Shown here: positions 1 through 8,673 of the stretch, piece by piece
Layout of the letters: each line of letters begins with the position of its first letter
Numbering within the stretch: position 1 is the first letter of the stretch
NCBI GenBank assembly: GCA_002471195.1
Contig: DKPN01000002.1
Span: forward strand, 58,397 to 122,396
Length of the DNA stretch: 64,000 nucleotides
Direction of reading: 5' to 3'
Source: Bacteroides sp. UBA7333
GTDB lineage: Bacteria; Bacteroidota; Bacteroidia; Bacteroidales; Bacteroidaceae
Notes under the pieces: generated by a model
Databases searched by the model: none
What the model saw: the letters and a program-made list of their open reading frames with translations, nothing else
Told to the model about the DNA's origin: nothing
Position numbers and translations under genes: made by a program

Positions 1-45
1 TGAATATTCTTTGCATTCTATTGTTTTTTAGATGGTTTAAATAAA

Positions 46-85
46 AAAGGAGTCGAACTTTTTCTATTTATCGTTCCACTCCTTT
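46..85 (-). terminator. Terminator of the U32 protease-family gene
   Basis: A 13-base inverted repeat with one mismatch (arms 46-58 and 73-85) lies just past the stop codon of the minus-strand gene and is followed on that strand by a T-rich run. This is the usual form of an intrinsic terminator. Confidence 0.7.
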
Positions 86-104
86 CATTATTTTCGGTTC
101 TGTA

Positions 105-1379
105 TTATCTCTCTTTTCCCCCTTTAAACTTTTTCAGTTCTTCGGTCGACACCAATTTATATAGCTTATCGCTCGGACGAATTTTCTCATCGACCTTAAA
201 CGAGCAACGTTCGCCTTTATTGGCTACTTCAACAGGTTTTAAATCGACACGAATCTCTTCGACAGTTGCAAACACCGCGCCGGTAGTAGGGCCGGTAATC
301 AAAATCTTTTCGCCTACATGCAGTGGAGCCGCTTCAACTAAAAACTCGGCCACGTTAAGATTGCTAAAGTAGCGGATGCCTTTGCCTACATATATTTTAC
401 GTTCGGTAGCTTCCGAGCCGTAGTTGGCGCTCCACTCTCCAAGACGTTGTCCGAGATAGTAACCATCCCAGAATCCACGGTTGAAAACCGTTTTCAATCG
501 TTCGTCCCATTGTGCAATCTTATCTTCAGTGAAGTCGTCGGCCATATAGGCTTTGATCGCCTCTTTATAGCATTCTACCACCGTACGCACATACTCAGGT
601 CCACGAGCACGTCCTTCAATCTTGAATACACGTACACCGGCATCAATCATCTTATTCATAAAATGAATGGTCTTCATATCTTTGGGCGACATGATGTATT
701 GATTGTCTACCTCTAGTTCGATATCGGTTTCTTTATCTTTCACAGCATAAGAGCGGCGGCAGATTTGCGTACACGAACCTCGATTGGCCGATGTATTCAT
801 TTCGTGAAGCGATAGATAACATTTGCCCGATACCGCCATACAAAGCGCACCATGACAAAACATTTCGATGCGTACTTGCTCGCCGCTAGGACCACAAATA
901 TTATCGTCGCAAATGTGTTGATAGATTTCGGCTACTTGATCTAAGTTTAACTCGCGTGCCAACACTACTACATCGGCAAATTGCGCATAAAACTTCAAAG
1001 CCTCCACGTTCGAAATGTTTAGCTGCGTGCTAAGATGCACCTCTTGACCAATGCTACGGGCATAACTCATTACCGCAACATCGGCCGCAATTACTGCCGA
1101 AATGCCTGCCTCTTTGGCTGCATCGACAATGGTTTTCATCAGTGCGATATCGTTATCGTAAATAATCGTATTGACAGTCAAATAGCTCTTCATGCCGTGC
1201 TCATCGCAAGTAGCTGCAATTTCGCGTAAGTCGTCAATTGTAAACGTGTTGGCCGAGCGGGCACGCATGTTTAAGTTTTCGATGCCGAAGTATATTGAGT
1301 CGGCTCCCCCTTGGATAGCAGCCGCCAATGACTCGCGAGAGCCTACGGGTGCCATTATTTCAAAATCTTGTAAACGCAT
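105..1379 (-). CDS. Peptidase U32 family protein, likely TrhP-type tRNA hydroxylase
   Basis: The product is 424 residues if translation starts at the ATG at 1379 (protein begins MRLQDFEIMAPVG). The open frame runs upstream to 1559, but that extension has no family resemblance and crosses a -7 box, so I reject it. The U32 signature EMFCHGALCMAVSGKC sits at about residues 172-187, and the N-terminal half has the TIM-barrel pattern seen in this family (APVGS, GADSIYFG). Characterised U32 relatives in bacteria (TrhP, RlhA) hydroxylate tRNA uridine 34 or 23S rRNA using prephenate and an iron-sulfur cluster; the conserved cysteines here fit a cluster. The older name, collagenase-like protease, is less likely to describe the real role. 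Single gene, divergent from dusB. Confidence 0.85.
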   Translation of the reverse strand: MRLQDFEIMAPVGSRESLAAAIQGGADSIYFGIENLNMRARSANTFTIDDLREIAATCDEHGMKSYLTVNTIIYDNDIALMKTIVDAAKEAGISAVIAADVAVMSYARSIGQEVHLSTQLNISNVEALKFYAQFADVVVLARELNLDQVAEIYQHICDDNICGPSGEQVRIEMFCHGALCMAVSGKCYLSLHEMNTSANRGSCTQICRRSYAVKDKETDIELEVDNQYIMSPKDMKTIHFMNKMIDAGVRVFKIEGRARGPEYVRTVVECYKEAIKAYMADDFTEDKIAQWDERLKTVFNRGFWDGYYLGQRLGEWSANYGSEATERKIYVGKGIRYFSNLNVAEFLVEAAPLHVGEKILITGPTTGAVFATVEEIRVDLKPVEVANKGERCSFKVDEKIRPSDKLYKLVSTEELKKFKGGKER

Positions 1380-1435
1380 ATTCAAATAATTATTATAATA
1401 AGCTAAAGCGCTATGTTTAAATAATAAAAAGCATA

Positions 1436-1443
1436 CAAAGGTA
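1436..1443 (-). promoter_or_regulatory. -7 box for the U32 gene
   Basis: TACCTTTG on the minus strand matches the Bacteroidetes consensus TAnnTTTG. It lies 57 bases upstream of the chosen start and inside the longer open frame, which supports the start at 1379. Confidence 0.5.
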
Positions 1444-1519
1444 AGCCTTTTTCTGTATTTTTGCAGCTCAATAAGATTATTTAAAGGTATGTAAACGATA
1501 GATGCGAACATGTAGGTTA

Positions 1520-1607
1520 GTGATATCGTAACTTCACAAATGTGATATCGTTGATTCACAAAAGTGATATGGCTTATTCACAAGTGTGAAATGGCCTATT
1601 TCACAAG
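1520..1607. repeat. Four tandem 22-bp palindromic units (array A)
   Basis: Units begin at 1520, 1542, 1564 and 1586. Each has the form GTGA-N10/11-TCAC followed by AA and two further bases. The fourth is a near-perfect palindrome (GTGAAAT, 5-base centre, ATTTCAC). The array lies between the divergent U32 and dusB genes. A second array with the same GTGA/TCAC unit lies at 52875-52940. Confidence 0.85.
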
Positions 1608-1678
1608 ATAGATAGCAACAATCAGCCTCATAGATCAACACATTGCTTTGCATAGCCTGTATTGTTTAAAAAGATAAA

Positions 1679-2680
1679 ATGAAAATAAGAGATATAGATT
1701 TAGGCAAATATCCGGTGCTTTTGGCACCGATGGAAGATGTTACCGACCCCGCTTTTCGCTTGATGTGCAAGCGTTTTGGTGCCGATATGGTGTATTCGGA
1801 GTTTGTATCGAGCGATGCATTGATTCGTGCAGTCAACAAAACTGCTCAAAAGCTTGATATCTGCGAAGAAGAACGCCCTGTAGTGATTCAAATTTACGGC
1901 AAAGAAACCGATGCAATGGTAGAAGCGGCACGTATTGTAGAGGAGGCAAAACCCGATATACTCGACATAAACTTTGGTTGCCCCGTAAAACGAGTGGCTG
2001 GTAAAGGCGCAGGAGCAGGTATGTTGCAAAACGTACCCAAAATGCTTGAAATAACCCGTGCGGTGGTCGATGCTGTGAAAATTCCCGTTACCGTAAAAAC
2101 CCGATTGGGATGGGATAGTAATCAGAAAATCATTGTCGATTTGGCCGAGAAAATACAAGATTGCGGTGCTGCTGCATTGGCTATACATGGCCGAACACGT
2201 GCACAAATGTATACCGGCGAAGCAGATTGGACATTGATTGGCGAGGTAAAAAACAACCCCCGCATGCACATCCCTATTATTGGCAACGGCGATATCACGT
2301 CGGCCGAAAAAGCAAAAGAATACTTCGATCGTTACGGGGTAGATGCCATCATGGTAGGTCGTGGCACCATTGGTCGTCCTTGGATATTCCGCGAAATTAA
2401 GCACTATTTACAGACCGGCGAGCATTTGCCTGCCGAATCGTTTGCATGGTATATGGATATTCTTCGCCAACAGGTAGTCGATAGTGTACATCGTCTTGAC
2501 GAACGTCGCGGCATACTTCATATTCGTCGTCATTTGGCTGCAACACCGCTGTTTAAAGGCATTCCAAACTTTAAAGAAACACGTATAGCAATGCTTCGAG
2601 CCGCTACGGTAGAGGAGCTATTTGAATTGTTCGATAAAATTAATCAAGAACATGGATCAACACAAAAGCCAATCTGTTAA
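1679..2680 (+). CDS. dusB: tRNA-dihydrouridine synthase, DusB/NifR3 family
   Basis: This 333-residue flavoenzyme reduces specific uridines in the tRNA D-loop to dihydrouridine using NADPH. The FMN-binding TIM barrel begins PVLLAPMEDVTDPAFR. The catalytic cysteine is Cys101 in INFGCPVKRV, the FMN-contacting lysine is in TVKTRLGWD near residue 143, and the GNGDI and VGRG phosphate-binding motifs follow. Length is normal for the family. The ATG is preceded by an A-rich leader without a Shine-Dalgarno sequence. The gene is monocistronic and converges on the PAP2 gene, sharing a TTAA at the two stop codons; its last codons form one arm of a bidirectional terminator. Confidence 0.93.
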   Translation: MKIRDIDLGKYPVLLAPMEDVTDPAFRLMCKRFGADMVYSEFVSSDALIRAVNKTAQKLDICEEERPVVIQIYGKETDAMVEAARIVEEAKPDILDINFGCPVKRVAGKGAGAGMLQNVPKMLEITRAVVDAVKIPVTVKTRLGWDSNQKIIVDLAEKIQDCGAAALAIHGRTRAQMYTGEADWTLIGEVKNNPRMHIPIIGNGDITSAEKAKEYFDRYGVDAIMVGRGTIGRPWIFREIKHYLQTGEHLPAESFAWYMDILRQQVVDSVHRLDERRGILHIRRHLAATPLFKGIPNFKETRIAMLRAATVEELFELFDKINQEHGSTQKPIC

Positions 2681-2697
2681 GATTGGCTTTTGTGTTG
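2658..2697. terminator. Bidirectional terminator made of both genes' last codons
   Basis: Arms 2658-2674 and 2681-2697 form a perfect 17-bp stem with a 6-base loop that holds the overlapping stop codons (TTAA at 2677-2680) of dusB and the PAP2 gene. T-rich runs exit on both strands. The hairpin is almost wholly coding on both sides. Confidence 0.8.
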
Positions 2698-3669
2698 TAA
2701 TGTATGATGATGAGTAGGTTTCGAAAACCAATATTTAAACATGGCACTAACCATAAAGTAAATGATAAATGCAGTAATCATTCCGGCAATGGCATCGATC
2801 AGATAATGAGCTTGTATATATACGGTTGCACAACACAATAGTATGTAGAAAGGCGACAAACAAGCAAAAAGAATTTTATTGGCACGCCAAGCCAAAATCA
2901 TTAATATAGTAGATATCCCAACATGAGAGCTAGGGAAAGCAGCGGTAGGACGTTCGCCTACTTGTTGCGATCCTTCTACCAGTTTATAAAAGAAACCATC
3001 GGCATATCCCGGTCCCGGAAGCAACTCGCGGTTATTATTAAAATAATCGCCTATCGATGTAAATATACCTTGTTCGGCGTTTTCCATACCAATGGCCGGA
3101 AAATAAAACTGTGGACCTGCCACCGGCACGAAAATATAAATGAGATAGTAGATAAAAAATGAAGCGGTGATAATGAACGATACTTTTTCGAACTGTGCAA
3201 AACGGGTGAAAAAGTAAAACAAAACCACCAAAAAAATCATAGGGTAATAAGAGAAATAGCCCATATTAACCGCCTCGCTAAACCAATTGTAGTTCATGAT
3301 TTCGCAAAAGTGAAGTGCCGGTTGCATGCCAAACACAGCATGTTCCCAATGAGCAAAGATATGATCTAAGTTGGGGAAAAAGCGATTGAACTCATAGGTA
3401 TCGGGATACCAGTATGACAGCAAACTCATTTGCACGGCAATGCGCACAAATGCCGAGAACTTACAGGGTGCCAATCGATACAGATACATCAATAAAAATG
3501 TCATTCCGGCAATAATAATTCTGTCGAGCAACATATTCATGGGGTTAACCAATTGTCCGAACATCACCAGAATCAATATCGAGGTTAACAAGTTGTATAT
3601 CAATGAAACCTTTTCGACGGCAAAAAGTCCTTTGCCGGTTTCAATCTTTTTAAATAAGTCTAAAGCCAT
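2677..3669 (-). CDS. PAP2-superfamily membrane phosphatase/inositolphosphotransferase
   Basis: This is a polytopic membrane protein of 330 residues. It carries the PAP2 signature: PSSHV at 246-249 and HYLIDAIAG with His288 and Asp292. The long N-terminal membrane part and the large loop before PSSH resemble the PAP2_3 (AUR1/inositolphosphotransferase) group rather than short undecaprenyl phosphatases. In Bacteroides, PAP2 proteins of this group transfer inositol phosphate to ceramide; I infer only a lipid-phosphate role here because no inositol genes are adjacent. Its start overlaps the end of the upstream epimerase gene by 10 bases, so the two are probably co-transcribed. Confidence 0.8.
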   Translation of the reverse strand: MALDLFKKIETGKGLFAVEKVSLIYNLLTSILILVMFGQLVNPMNMLLDRIIIAGMTFLLMYLYRLAPCKFSAFVRIAVQMSLLSYWYPDTYEFNRFFPNLDHIFAHWEHAVFGMQPALHFCEIMNYNWFSEAVNMGYFSYYPMIFLVVLFYFFTRFAQFEKVSFIITASFFIYYLIYIFVPVAGPQFYFPAIGMENAEQGIFTSIGDYFNNNRELLPGPGYADGFFYKLVEGSQQVGERPTAAFPSSHVGISTILMILAWRANKILFACLSPFYILLCCATVYIQAHYLIDAIAGMITAFIIYFMVSAMFKYWFSKPTHHHTLQHKSQS

Positions 3670-4667
3670 CCTTCTTTTTTATACCATGCAATGGTCTCTT
3701 TTACTCCGCGTTCTAAGTCATATTGCGGGGCATATCCCAACTCATCACGAGCAGGAGCGATGTCGCATTGCCAGTTTCTTTGTTTCATTATTTTATACTT
3801 GTCCGAATTCAGTGTACTACTCTTTCCTAGTAATCCGGCACTTTTCTCGGCCAGCAAAGATACTACTTTAAGTACAATTAACGGACATTTGATGCGAAGA
3901 ACAAACGATTTGTCTAACTCTTTTTGAATTAAATCAGAGAATTGGCGACTGGGGTATACATGTCCGTCGGATATAAAATAGCTTTTCCGCACAACTTTAC
4001 GGTCGATGGCAGCAAAAATGGCCTGTACCATATCTTTCACATACACAAAAGTAAGATCTTGACGACGATAGCCTACCGAAAAATCTAAATGATTGCGAAT
4101 CGACTTGGCCATTAAGAAGTAATCGGCTTCGCGAGGACCATACACCCCTGTTGGTCGGAATATAACATAAGGAAAATCAATCAACTGACGAAGATACTCT
4201 TCCGATTTTAATTTGCTCATACCATAAGCAGTATTGGGTTGAGGGGTATCGCTTTCGGTAATGGGAGTATAGTCGGTTTCGCGTATAGGACCATATACAC
4301 TGAGTGTACTCACATACAAAAATTGCTTCGGCACCATGTTTAATGCTTGCAATGCCTCTACAAAATGGGTAGTTTGCACAAAATTAGTCTTATCAAACTC
4401 GTCTTTATTGCGACACTTTGTGGTGCCTGCACAATGCACAATATAGTCGAATGCGCCATATTGGTTTTTATGCTGCTGCAACTGTTCGCGAAGCTTCATC
4501 GAATGGGCAAAATCGAGCTCAATAAAGCGAGTGTCATGGTGTTGCAAATAGCGTTTACTACTACTTTTACGCATACCGGCCCATGTATTAAATCCACGTT
4601 TCAACGCTTCATCTACAATAAAACTTCCGATAAAACCACTTGCCCCAGTTATCAATATGCTCGCCAT
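3660..4667 (-). CDS. NAD-dependent epimerase/dehydratase (extended SDR)
   Basis: The product is 335 residues from the ATG at 4667. The frame is open to 4844, but family similarity begins at MASILITGASGFIGS, and a -7 box at 4701-4708 excludes a longer protein. The Rossmann dinucleotide motif TGASGFIG occupies residues 7-14, and the active-site YGMSK (Tyr-x3-Lys) occurs mid-protein, followed by RPTGVYGPRE as in nucleotide-sugar and steroid-type SDRs. Substrate cannot be told from sequence. Overlap with the downstream PAP2 gene suggests a joint role in lipid or glycolipid metabolism. Confidence 0.85.
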   Translation of the reverse strand: MASILITGASGFIGSFIVDEALKRGFNTWAGMRKSSSKRYLQHHDTRFIELDFAHSMKLREQLQQHKNQYGAFDYIVHCAGTTKCRNKDEFDKTNFVQTTHFVEALQALNMVPKQFLYVSTLSVYGPIRETDYTPITESDTPQPNTAYGMSKLKSEEYLRQLIDFPYVIFRPTGVYGPREADYFLMAKSIRNHLDFSVGYRRQDLTFVYVKDMVQAIFAAIDRKVVRKSYFISDGHVYPSRQFSDLIQKELDKSFVLRIKCPLIVLKVVSLLAEKSAGLLGKSSTLNSDKYKIMKQRNWQCDIAPARDELGYAPQYDLERGVKETIAWYKKEGWL

Positions 4668-4700
4668 TTGTTCGCTATTTTTATAGTCAATTAATCGGCA

Positions 4701-4730
4701 CAAAGTTAAACGATATGTTAGGCTTTGCAA
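4701..4730 (-). promoter_or_regulatory. Promoter of the epimerase-PAP2 operon
   Basis: On the minus strand a TTG (4728-4730) is followed 19 bases later by TAACTTTG (4701-4708), matching the Bacteroidetes -33/-7 arrangement. The start codon lies 34 bases downstream of the -7 box. Confidence 0.6.
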
Positions 4731-4895
4731 CAAATAGTACTCAAAAAGTGAAGTGACAGATAGAAATAGACCATTTAAATAGGGTGAAATAGAGTGTTGA
4801 CTGTATTCTTTTGTAAAGAATAAAAGCCCGAAATGAACGAACAACTCATTTAAATTGTTTTACTTTGTGAATAAATATATTTAGATTGAAAAGTT

Positions 4896-7043
4896 ATGGC
4901 TAAAAAGAAAGAAAAAAAAGCCGGTAAACGCATGGGAAAAAAGGAACTGGCTAATCTGGTGATGAACTTTTTTCAGGACAGACCAGGTGAAGTGATAGGA
5001 TTGAAATATCTATTCAACGAACTTCGCCTTACTACTCATCCGCTCAAAATGCTCTGTACTGACATCTTATACGACTTAACAGCCGACGATTATATAAGCG
5101 AAGTTGAAAAGTTTAAATATAAGCTCAACACCAGCGGCAATGAACTGATAGGAACCTTCCAACGCAAAAGCAACGGAAAAAACTCGTTTATACCCGAAGA
5201 TGGTGGTGAAGCCATATTTGTGGCAGAACGCAACTCGGCACATGCCATGAACAACGACAAAGTGCGTGTGGTATGCTTTGCAAAACGCAAAAACCATGAC
5301 AAAGAGTGCGAGGTGATTGAGATTATCGAACGCTCGAACGATGTGTTTGTAGGTACTCTCGAAGTAGGCAAAAATTATGCCTTCTTAATTACCGAAAACC
5401 GCACCTTGGCCAATGATATATTTATTCCAAGAGATAAACTAAAAGGGGGTAAAACCGGCGATAAAGCCATTGTAAAAGTAACAGAATGGCCACAAAAAGC
5501 TAAAAACCCAATCGGACAAGTAGTCGATATACTGGGAGTAGCAGGCGATAATACCACTGAGATGCATGCCATTCTTGCTGAGTTTGGCTTACCCTATATC
5601 TACCCCGAAGCGGTGGAAAAAGCTGCCGATCGCATTCCTGATGATATTTGCCCCGAAGAGATTGCCCGAAGAGAAGATTTTCGCGGCATCACCACCTTCA
5701 CCATCGACCCCAAAGATGCGAAAGACTTTGATGATGCACTTTCGGTACGCCAACTCGAAAATGGATTGTGGGAGATAGGTGTACACATTGCCGATGTATC
5801 GCATTATGTACCCGAAGGGGGCATTATCGATAAAGAGGCAGAGAAACGCGCCACATCGGTTTACTTGGTCGATCGTACCATCCCAATGCTACCCGAACGT
5901 TTGTGCAACTTCTTATGCTCGCTTCGACCCAACGAAGATAAATTGGCCTATTCGGTAATCTTTACCATGAACGATAAAGCCGAAATAAAAGATCATCGTA
6001 TTGTACATACTGTAATACACTCGGATAGACGCTTTGCTTACGAAGAGGCACAAGAGATTATCGAAACCGGTGAGGGCGATTATAAAGAAGAGATATTAAA
6101 GCTAGACGCTTTTGCAAAGATTCTTCGCGAGAAACGTTTTGCATCGGGAGCTATCAACTTCGACCGCTATGAAGTGAAATTCGAAATTGACGAGAAAGGT
6201 AAGCCGGTAAGTGTATATTTCAAAGTATCGAAAGATGCGAATAAGTTGGTGGAAGAGTTTATGCTATTGGCCAACCGAACTGTAGCCGAACATGTAGGAC
6301 GTGTACCAAAGGGCAAGAAGGCAAAAGTATTCCCTTATCGTATCCACGATCTTCCCGATCCTGAAAAGCTCGATAACTTGGCACAGTTTATTGCTCGATT
6401 TGGTTATAAACTGCGTACCAGCGGTACAAAAACAGATATCTCTAAATCAATTAATCGCTTGCTCGATGATGTAGCAGGAACGAAAGAGGAGAATCTGATC
6501 GAAACCGTATCGATACGTGCCATGCAAAAAGCACGCTATTCGACACACAACATTGGTCACTATGGCTTGGCATTCGATTATTATACACACTTTACATCGC
6601 CTATTCGTCGTTATCCCGACTTAATGGTACATCGCCTACTCACAAAGTACGATGATGGTGGACGTAGCGTTTCTGAAAAGAAATACGAAGACCTATGCGA
6701 ACATAGCTCGACCATGGAACAAATTGCTGCCAATGCTGAACGGGCATCGATTAAATACAAGCAAGTAGAGTATATGAGCGAATTCATTGGTAAAACATTC
6801 GATGGAGTTATATCGGGAGTTACCGAATGGGGCTTATATGTAGAGCTTAACGATAATAAATGCGAAGGTATGGTGCCTATGCGCGACTTAGATGACGACT
6901 ACTACGAATTTGACGAGAAAAACTACTGTTTACGCGGACGTCGTAAACACAAAACATACAATTTGGGCGATGATATCACCATTAAGGTAGCACGTGCCAA
7001 CATAGAGAAAAAACAATTAGATTTTGCTTTAGTTGAGAAATGA
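4896..7043 (+). CDS. rnr: Ribonuclease R
   Basis: This is a 715-residue 3'-5' exoribonuclease of the RNB family, used for structured RNA decay. After a lysine-rich start it has a winged-helix-like N-terminal region (residues ~15-70), cold-shock OB folds, the RNB catalytic centre with the aspartate cluster IDPKDAKDFDDAL near residue 275, and a C-terminal S1 domain starting at FDGVISGVTEWGLYVEL. Length is usual for Bacteroidetes RNase R. Its stop overlaps the start of the next gene (ATGA), indicating translational coupling with a Nim-like flavoprotein. Confidence 0.95.
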   Translation: MAKKKEKKAGKRMGKKELANLVMNFFQDRPGEVIGLKYLFNELRLTTHPLKMLCTDILYDLTADDYISEVEKFKYKLNTSGNELIGTFQRKSNGKNSFIPEDGGEAIFVAERNSAHAMNNDKVRVVCFAKRKNHDKECEVIEIIERSNDVFVGTLEVGKNYAFLITENRTLANDIFIPRDKLKGGKTGDKAIVKVTEWPQKAKNPIGQVVDILGVAGDNTTEMHAILAEFGLPYIYPEAVEKAADRIPDDICPEEIARREDFRGITTFTIDPKDAKDFDDALSVRQLENGLWEIGVHIADVSHYVPEGGIIDKEAEKRATSVYLVDRTIPMLPERLCNFLCSLRPNEDKLAYSVIFTMNDKAEIKDHRIVHTVIHSDRRFAYEEAQEIIETGEGDYKEEILKLDAFAKILREKRFASGAINFDRYEVKFEIDEKGKPVSVYFKVSKDANKLVEEFMLLANRTVAEHVGRVPKGKKAKVFPYRIHDLPDPEKLDNLAQFIARFGYKLRTSGTKTDISKSINRLLDDVAGTKEENLIETVSIRAMQKARYSTHNIGHYGLAFDYYTHFTSPIRRYPDLMVHRLLTKYDDGGRSVSEKKYEDLCEHSSTMEQIAANAERASIKYKQVEYMSEFIGKTFDGVISGVTEWGLYVELNDNKCEGMVPMRDLDDDYYEFDEKNYCLRGRRKHKTYNLGDDITIKVARANIEKKQLDFALVEK

Positions 7044-7525
7044 AAACCCTTGAAATTAATGATAAGCAGCGAGTAGATGAAATCATCTCTCGCTGCTCTA
7101 TTTGCTATGTCGGTATCACCGATTTGGAAGGCAATCCGTATGTGATACCAATGAACTTCGGATATAAAGACAACACAATTTACATTCACTCAGGACCTAC
7201 CGGCAGCTGCATCGATATGCTGAATAAAAACAATAACGTATGCATCACTTTTTGTAGTGATACGGAGTTGGTACATCAACATGCACAAGTAGCTTGTAGC
7301 TATCGTATGAAAGCACAAAGCATTGTATGCAAAGGTAAGGTGACTTTTGTTGAAGATATGGACCAGAAACGCGATGCACTCAACATATTAATGGGACAAT
7401 ATGTAGAACGCGACTTTACCTATTCAGATCCGGCAGTACGCAATGTTAAGATATGGAAGATACCTATAGATAGCTTGACGGCACGCGACTATGCTGTGCC
7501 GCATCAGAAAAAGGCAATTATGTAA
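7040..7525 (+). CDS. Pyridoxamine 5'-phosphate oxidase-like (NimA-type) flavoprotein
   Basis: This 161-residue protein has the split-barrel FMN-binding fold of PF12900-type proteins: an N-terminal GITDLEGNPYVIPMNFGY strand pair, then IYIHSGPTGSCIDML with the flavin-site histidine. Relatives include nitroimidazole reductases (Nim) and uncharacterised FMN or heme-binding proteins; sequence alone does not show which substrate is used. It overlaps rnr by four bases (ATGA). It ends before a strong bidirectional terminator shared with cysK. Confidence 0.8.
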   Translation: MKTLEINDKQRVDEIISRCSICYVGITDLEGNPYVIPMNFGYKDNTIYIHSGPTGSCIDMLNKNNNVCITFCSDTELVHQHAQVACSYRMKAQSIVCKGKVTFVEDMDQKRDALNILMGQYVERDFTYSDPAVRNVKIWKIPIDSLTARDYAVPHQKKAIM

Positions 7526-7530
7526 TATAT

Positions 7531-7566
7531 AAAAAGGTGTTTTACTCGAAAGTAAAACACCTTTTT
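7531..7566. terminator. Bidirectional terminator between the Nim-like gene and cysK
   Basis: A perfect 16-bp stem (7531-7546 and 7551-7566) with a CGAA loop is flanked by A and T runs, so it can stop transcription from both sides. Confidence 0.88.
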
Positions 7567-7578
7567 AGTATTTCAGTT

Positions 7579-8526
7579 TTACAGAGGATATCCGTTGACA
7601 TCGAATAGTGGTGTCGAAAGATATCGTTCGCCAGTATCAGGCATGATAGCAACAATCATTTTACCTTCATTTTCGGGTAGTTTGGCTATTTGAGTAGCTG
7701 CCCATAAAGCTGCTCCCGATGAGATACCTACTAATAAACCTTCTTCGCTTGCCAACTCACGGGCTGCACGAAAGGCATCATCGTTCTCGACCCCTACTAC
7801 CGCATCGACAATAGATGCATCGAATATTTTAGGAACAAAACCGGCACCTATGCCTTGTATCTTATGCGGACCCGGTTTACCACCCGATAATACTGGTGAA
7901 TCGATAGGCTCAACGGCTACTACTTTGATAGCAGGACTATGTGCCTTGAGGGCTTTTCCCACTCCCGTAACCGTACCACCGGTACCAACTCCGGCTACAA
8001 AAATATCAATCTGACCATCGGTGTCGCGCCATATTTCTTGCCCTGTAGTGCGTTGATGCATAGAGGGGTTGGCCTCATTTTCGAACTGTTGCAATATGAG
8101 AGCATTAGGAGTCTTCTCTTTCAACTCATTGGCTTTGGCAATGGCTCCTTTCATCCCTTCGGAACCGGGTGTTAACACAAGTTCGGCACCAAGAGCTTTC
8201 AATAGGTTGCGACGCTCTATACTCATAGTTTCGGGCATGGTGAGTATCAGTTTATATCCTTTGGAGGCAGCAACAAAGGCAAGACCAACTCCTGTATTTC
8301 CACTGGTAGGCTCAATAATGGTTGCTCCTTGCTTTAATATACCTTTTTCTTCGGCATCTTCGATCATAGCCAAGGCTACCCTATCCTTTACGCTTCCTGC
8401 CGGATTGAAGTATTCTAATTTTACAATGAGGCGGGCCTTTAAATCGTGTAATTTACTATAGTTGTTCACCTCCAACATGGGAGTATTTCCTACTAAATCG
8501 GTTAGTTTTTGTACAATCTTTTCCAT
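7579..8526 (-). CDS. cysK: Cysteine synthase A (O-acetylserine sulfhydrylase)
   Basis: This 315-residue fold-type II PLP enzyme makes cysteine from O-acetylserine and sulfide. The PLP-binding lysine is Lys47 in PAGSVKDRVA, the substrate loop PTSGNTG is at 73-79, and the phosphate-binding GVGTGGTVTG lies in the C-terminal half. Length matches CysK rather than CysM or cystathionine beta-synthase. The gene stands alone with its own -7 box at 8567-8574. Confidence 0.95.
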   Translation of the reverse strand: MEKIVQKLTDLVGNTPMLEVNNYSKLHDLKARLIVKLEYFNPAGSVKDRVALAMIEDAEEKGILKQGATIIEPTSGNTGVGLAFVAASKGYKLILTMPETMSIERRNLLKALGAELVLTPGSEGMKGAIAKANELKEKTPNALILQQFENEANPSMHQRTTGQEIWRDTDGQIDIFVAGVGTGGTVTGVGKALKAHSPAIKVVAVEPIDSPVLSGGKPGPHKIQGIGAGFVPKIFDASIVDAVVGVENDDAFRAARELASEEGLLVGISSGAALWAATQIAKLPENEGKMIVAIMPDTGERYLSTPLFDVNGYPL

Positions 8527-8566
8527 TATCTACCTATTTTATATGTTACTAGATATACTAAAAACA

Positions 8567-8574
8567 CAAATATA
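8567..8574 (-). promoter_or_regulatory. -7 box for cysK
   Basis: TATATTTG on the minus strand, 40 bases upstream of the start codon, matches TAnnTTTG. Confidence 0.5.
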
Positions 8575-8634
8575 TTAGAAAATAGAATAAACCCAACTTA
8601 TTTATGTAAAATATTGATGATTAGGATAAAAAGA

Positions 8635-8658
8635 AAGCAAGCCAAACATGACTTGCTT
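8635..8658 (-). terminator. Terminator of the AsmA-like gene
   Basis: A 7-bp stem (8635-8641 with 8652-8658) follows the AsmA-like gene and is succeeded on the minus strand by a T-rich run. Confidence 0.6.
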
Positions 8659-8673
8659 CCGTTATGCGTGATT

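Noticed and set aside
1380..1559. 60-residue N-terminal extension of the U32 protein
   Set aside because: It has no family resemblance, crosses a -7 box and part of array A, and lies in an intergenic-like AT-rich stretch.
1520..1607. CRISPR array
   Set aside because: Units follow each other without unique spacers and are far shorter than CRISPR repeat-spacer units; no cas genes are present.
1700..2404. Long minus-strand open frame (234 codons) inside dusB
   Set aside because: It is antisense to a clear conserved gene and its translation resembles no protein family.
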